Shown in pieces: positions 60,858-64,000 of a stretch of DNA of 64,000 nucleotides. The DNA comes from Callorhinus ursinus (lineage: Eukaryota; Chordata; Mammalia; Carnivora; Otariidae). Below the pieces are notes generated by a model, which worked only from the letters and a program-made list of their open reading frames with translations, searched no databases and was not told the origin of the DNA. Each line of letters begins with the position of its first letter. The stretch's first letter is position 1. The stretch is from the NCBI RefSeq assembly GCF_003265705.1, contig NW_020313285.1:20112711-20176710 (forward strand). The letters run 5' to 3'. The translations under genes were made by a program, and so were the position numbers.

Positions 60858-61770
60858 TTAAAGGGTCCCCTTTAGTATTTCTTGCAGAGCTGGTTTAGTG
60901 TTCATGTATTCCTTTAGTTTTTGCTTGTCTTGGAAACTCTTTATCTCTCCTATTTTGAATGACAGCCTTGCTGGATAAAGTATTCTTGGCTGCATATTTT
61001 TTTTGCATTTAGCATGTTGAATATATCATGGCACTCTCTTCTGGCCTGTCTTGTTTCTGTGGACAGGTCTGCTGCTAACATGCGTCTACCCTTGTAGGTT
61101 AAGGACCTTTTATCCCTAGCTGCTTTCAGAATTCTCTCTTTATCTTTGTATTTTGTAAGTTTCATTTTGATGTGTCTTGTTGTTTACCTGTTTTTGTTGA
61201 ATAGGAAGGGAGTTCTCTATGCCTCTTGGACTTGAATGCCCATTTCCTTCCCCAGATTAGGGGAGTTCTCAGTTATAATTTGTTCAAGTTCTGCCCCTTT
61301 TCCCCCTGCTCGTGTTCTTCTGGGACTCCTATGATATGGTTATTATTGTGCTTTGTAGAGTCACTGAGTTCCCTAAGTCTTTATTTGTGATTTATCTTTC
61401 CCTCTTCTTTTTCAGCTTCATTATTTTCCATAATTTTGTCTTCTGTATCACCTGTTGTATCCTCTGCTTCTTCCATCATCATTGTGATTACATCCAGTTG
61501 GTTTTGTATCTCAGTTACAGCATTTTTTATTTTGGCCTAGTTTTTAGGTCTTTATCTTTGCAGCCAGGGTTTCCCTGGTGTCTTCCATGCTCATTTCAAG
61601 CCCAGTTAGTATTCTTAGGACTGTTTTTCTAAATTCTTGTTCAGATATATTGCTTATATCTCTTTTGAGCAAATCCCTGGCTGTGATCTTTTCTTGATGT
61701 TTCTTTTGGGGAGAAATCCTCCTTCTTTTCATCATGTCTAGGTTTCTGTCTTTCGTATATTAAGAAAGCT
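60858..61770 (-). pseudogene. L1 ORF1 remnant (RNA-binding protein)
   Basis: In intact L1, ORF1 encodes a trimeric coiled-coil RNA-binding protein. Here N-terminal sequence (KKHQEKITARDLLKRDISNI, read from about 61705) and C-terminal sequence (KYKDKERILKAARDKRSLTY, near 61155) survive in different frames, with stops between. The end 'KPALQEILKGTL' followed by TAA (60860-60858) is the expected ORF1 C terminus. The start is approximate. Confidence 0.85.
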
Positions 61771-63328
61771 TGTTCTGTTTCCTGGTCCTGAGATTAATAC
61801 TATATTAAGAAGGGGTCCTACACTGACCAGGGCCTGGTGCTTCAGGAAGTGTTTGTTGTGTATTCAGTGTGCACTCTGCTGTTGTGTTTTGGTTGCTCTT
61901 TCCCACAGGTCAGTCCTCTGCAGAGTTCCTCCTTGCTTTCAGTGGGGAGTGTTTGGACCTTAAACTAGATATGCTTTGACTTGTTTGTTAAGGTAAACCT
62001 GATAAAAAAAAATTTAAAAAAGAAAAGAAAAAGAAAAGGGAATAAAAAAGCAAGTAAACAAAAACTATAAGCCTGATTCTAAAGAATGAGAAAGAAAGAA
62101 GGGAAAAAAAAGAAAAAGAAGCCTGATCCAAAAAAAACAAGAAAAGGAAACAAGCAAACCAACCAACCAAAAACAAGAAAGTCTAAGCCTGATACCAAAG
62201 GAAAAAAAAAAGAAAGAAAAAAAAAAAAAAGAAAAAGCAAGCAAGCCTGGTCCTATCCCATCAGAACTGAAGCTGACTCTTGGGTGTGCTCTTTGATCAG
62301 CAGCCCAGGTACATGTGGAGGGTCCCATGTTGGTCTTCTGGGGGAGAGGCCTGCTGGGCTGGCTCACAGTCAGACCTGCCCTTGTAAAGATGCCCCTGCC
62401 AGGCAGGGGCTGGGGTTGGTTTAAGTGACCCCAGCCTCCCCTGGAAGTGCTGTGTTTGTCTCTGAAGTCCGACGGTGCTGGTGGCCGGGGGTGGAAGATG
62501 GCATCACCCCATCCTCTTGGCCGCAGGTAGGGGAACTCATGGCCACCGCTCTTCAGGAGGCCCTCACAGAAAAAGTCTCCTCTCCTGCGTCCCAGGCTTT
62601 CATCAGATCCTTGCCTTCAACCTGTCTGTGCCTGGCCGTCGGCATGTCTGGCGCCACAGTTCTCCTGTGTTTGTCTCTGGCTGGTGGCTGGGATTCAAAA
62701 CTCCAAATCTTAAAGGGCCTGGCAAGGTGCGGACCCCCTCCCCTCCCCCAGAGAAGAGCCTGGCAGTGCTGTGCCAGACACCATTCTGTCCCAGGGAAGC
62801 AGTCACACGACGTGGGGCCCAGGCATGGTGGCTGGAGTCTGTTGTGACACACAGTGAAAAGCTGCAGGTTATCTGCCCTCTGAGCACCTCTCTGGCCCTT
62901 GCTGCTGAATGGCTGCTGGATGGCTCCCGGCAGGCCTTTTGTCCTTGGAGAGGTAAAATACCCTCTTACAAATGTACTTCAGGAAGGGGAGCAATCTCTC
63001 CCAGTGCGACCCAGGGGATCCCCACACCACGGCACCTCGTGTGAACCCTATGTGCTGCTCTCTCTCACACTCTCTCCCTCTCTCATTGACCTCACTTCGC
63101 GAAAAGTGTTCCCTCCCCTTTGTGGGTCTATGGCTTTTCTCTCCCCCAATTCATGGCCCGGAACCTCCCATCTACCATGTTCTCTCCCTCCAATTGTGTA
63201 GATTGTTTTCTTAATCCTCAGATGATTTCCTAGTTGTTCAAAATGATTTGATGTTATCTAGCTGTGTTTGAGGGACGACGCAAGCTCAGGGTCCCCCTAC
63301 TACTCTGCCATCCTAATTCCTCCCTCAG
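61770..63328 (-). other. L1 5' UTR
   Basis: About 1.56 kb, GC-rich near its start, with a T-rich stretch (seen as A-rich on plus at 62010-62260) near ORF1. In L1 this region holds the internal promoter. Open frames on either strand here are chance. The boundary with ORF1 is approximate. Confidence 0.75.
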
Positions 63329-63387
63329 TCCTGGTTTAGTTTTTAAGGATAGTTCTACTTGTAAGGCCAACATGGCAAACAGCTTCC

Positions 63388-63612
63388 ATTAGCTAACATT
63401 TATTATGCGCTTACCATGTTCTAGCTGCATTATGTGTGTTAAGAAACCCTGATTATTGTTTATTAGGTTTTATTTGTGCTCATTATAGAGATAAGGAAAC
63501 TGAGCACCAGGGATGAGATAATTTGTCTGAAGTCACATATCTAGTAGGGGAAGGATTTAGGACTTGAACATGCACAGTCAGGCTTCTAGACACAACATTG
63601 TACTGCTGCCCA
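63388..63612 (-). mobile_element. MIR
   Basis: 'taacatttattatgcgctta', 'gataaggaaactgagcacca' and 'gacttgaacatgcacagtc' are in minus-MIR order. Confidence 0.85.
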
Positions 63613-63614
63613 AC

Positions 63615-64000
63615 AGGTTCTATTTTTCCTCTGAGAGTTTTTCCAGGCAGAAAAGGGGTATGTGTGTACTTGGATTAGTCCTTCTTAAGATTTGCTGCTT
63701 GAGAAAAACAAAACTTCCTTTTCCTATGCAAAAGATAGCCCCTCTGGGCTGAGAGATTCATGGACATTGATAATTTTTGTGCCATGTAGTCAGGCTAGGG
63801 CTATGGAAATGCTGAGAGGAATCCACAAAGAGGATGCTGATTGATGCTTTCGACACCGATGGATTCCAACAGTGTTTGGCAGTTACTGGGCATCCTGCAG
63901 CACAGTTTGGGGTAGTGCCTGACCAGCCAGACTGTGTTTTTGACAACTCTGATCTTCTTAACTCTGAGCATCTGGTAAAACGATGCCTCAGCAGGAAAAC
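63615..64000. other. Intronic stretch without recognised element
   Basis: Nothing recognised before the window edge. Confidence 0.45.

Larger units (their letters stand above)
56230..63328 (-). mobile_element. Full-length, inactive L1 retrotransposon
   Basis: A carnivore L1 on the minus strand: 5' UTR at 63328 to about 61770, ORF1 remnant, ORF2 remnant, then a 3' UTR ending in an A-rich tail at 56230. The 12-bp target-site duplication tcctggtttagt (56218-56229 and 63329-63340) fixes both ends. About 6.66 kb is its own sequence; 437 bases belong to a nested insertion (60101-60537). The 5' start 'gaggaattaggatggcagag' (minus strand) is the usual L1 5' end, so this was a complete insertion. Both frames are broken many times and it cannot move. 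Confidence 0.95.
32497..64000 (-). other. TRPC7: TRPC7 intron 3, 3' part (at least 31.5 kb)
   Basis: This is the intron ahead of the pre-S1 exon, running off the right edge. I looked for the preceding exon, which in the family encodes the end of the TRP_2 region up to a Lys-Lys before FVAHP, and did not see it. It holds the nested L1 pair, many MIR and L2 copies, MER20, MER5A-like and MaLR elements and an assembly gap. Confidence 0.85.

Noticed and set aside
60950..61165. A small basic host protein (KDKERILKAARDK...)
   Set aside because: It is the C-terminal part of L1 ORF1, followed by the expected ORF1 end in a shifted frame.
62475..63044. A 189-codon plus-strand open frame
   Set aside because: It lies antisense within the GC-rich L1 5' UTR, where long chance frames are common.

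Overview
This is a stretch of mammalian nuclear DNA: interspersed repeats, long introns and a few short coding exons flanked by GT-AG splice sites. It is not bacterial or viral. The tRNA-derived SINEs, with the 'gggcgcctgggtggctcag' head and a CT-rich body ending in (AAATA)n, are CAN-SINEs, so the source is a carnivore. Their heads ('GTTAAG..TCTGCCTTCGGC') look like the copies of bears, seals and mustelids rather than the dog or cat subfamilies. The species itself cannot be named from this window.

The only gene I can support is TRPC7, a diacylglycerol-activated cation channel of the TRPC3/6/7 group. It lies on the minus strand. Four consecutive internal exons are present, in transcription order 32496-32332, 24152-23936, 11541-11308 and 7410-7146. 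They total 881 coding bases, and their phases join without a frame break. They encode the pre-S1 region, S1, S2, S3, S4, the S4-S5 linker and S5. The ankyrin-repeat N terminus (upstream exons, beyond base 64000) and the pore helix, S6 and C-terminal coiled coil (downstream exons, before base 1) are outside the window. Everything else is intron: the distal part of the intron before the first visible exon (32497-64000), three complete introns (8.2, 12.4 and 3.9 kb) and part of the next (1-7145).

The introns hold many old MIR and L2 copies, three hAT-type DNA transposon fragments (two MER5A-like, one MER20-like), two MaLR LTRs, older L1 3' ends, five CAN-SINEs (three with clear target-site duplications) and several simple repeats. 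The largest element is an apparently full-length but dead L1 on the minus strand at 56230-63328, bounded by a 12-bp target-site duplication. A 5'-truncated L1 3' end in the opposite orientation (60101-60537) was later inserted into its endonuclease region and has its own 16-bp duplication. A 10-N assembly gap lies at 45418-45427.

I did not find an undescribed biological system. The points most worth a second look are the frame-neutral TRPC7 exon 4, the nested L1 history, a 55-bp perfectly alternating purine-pyrimidine tract at 27943-27997, a cluster of GTTAAC sites at 33322-33365 and a CTCF-like motif at 9520-9538. Repeat family names come from my memory of consensus sequences, not from a database run, and repeat boundaries are approximate unless a target-site duplication fixes them.
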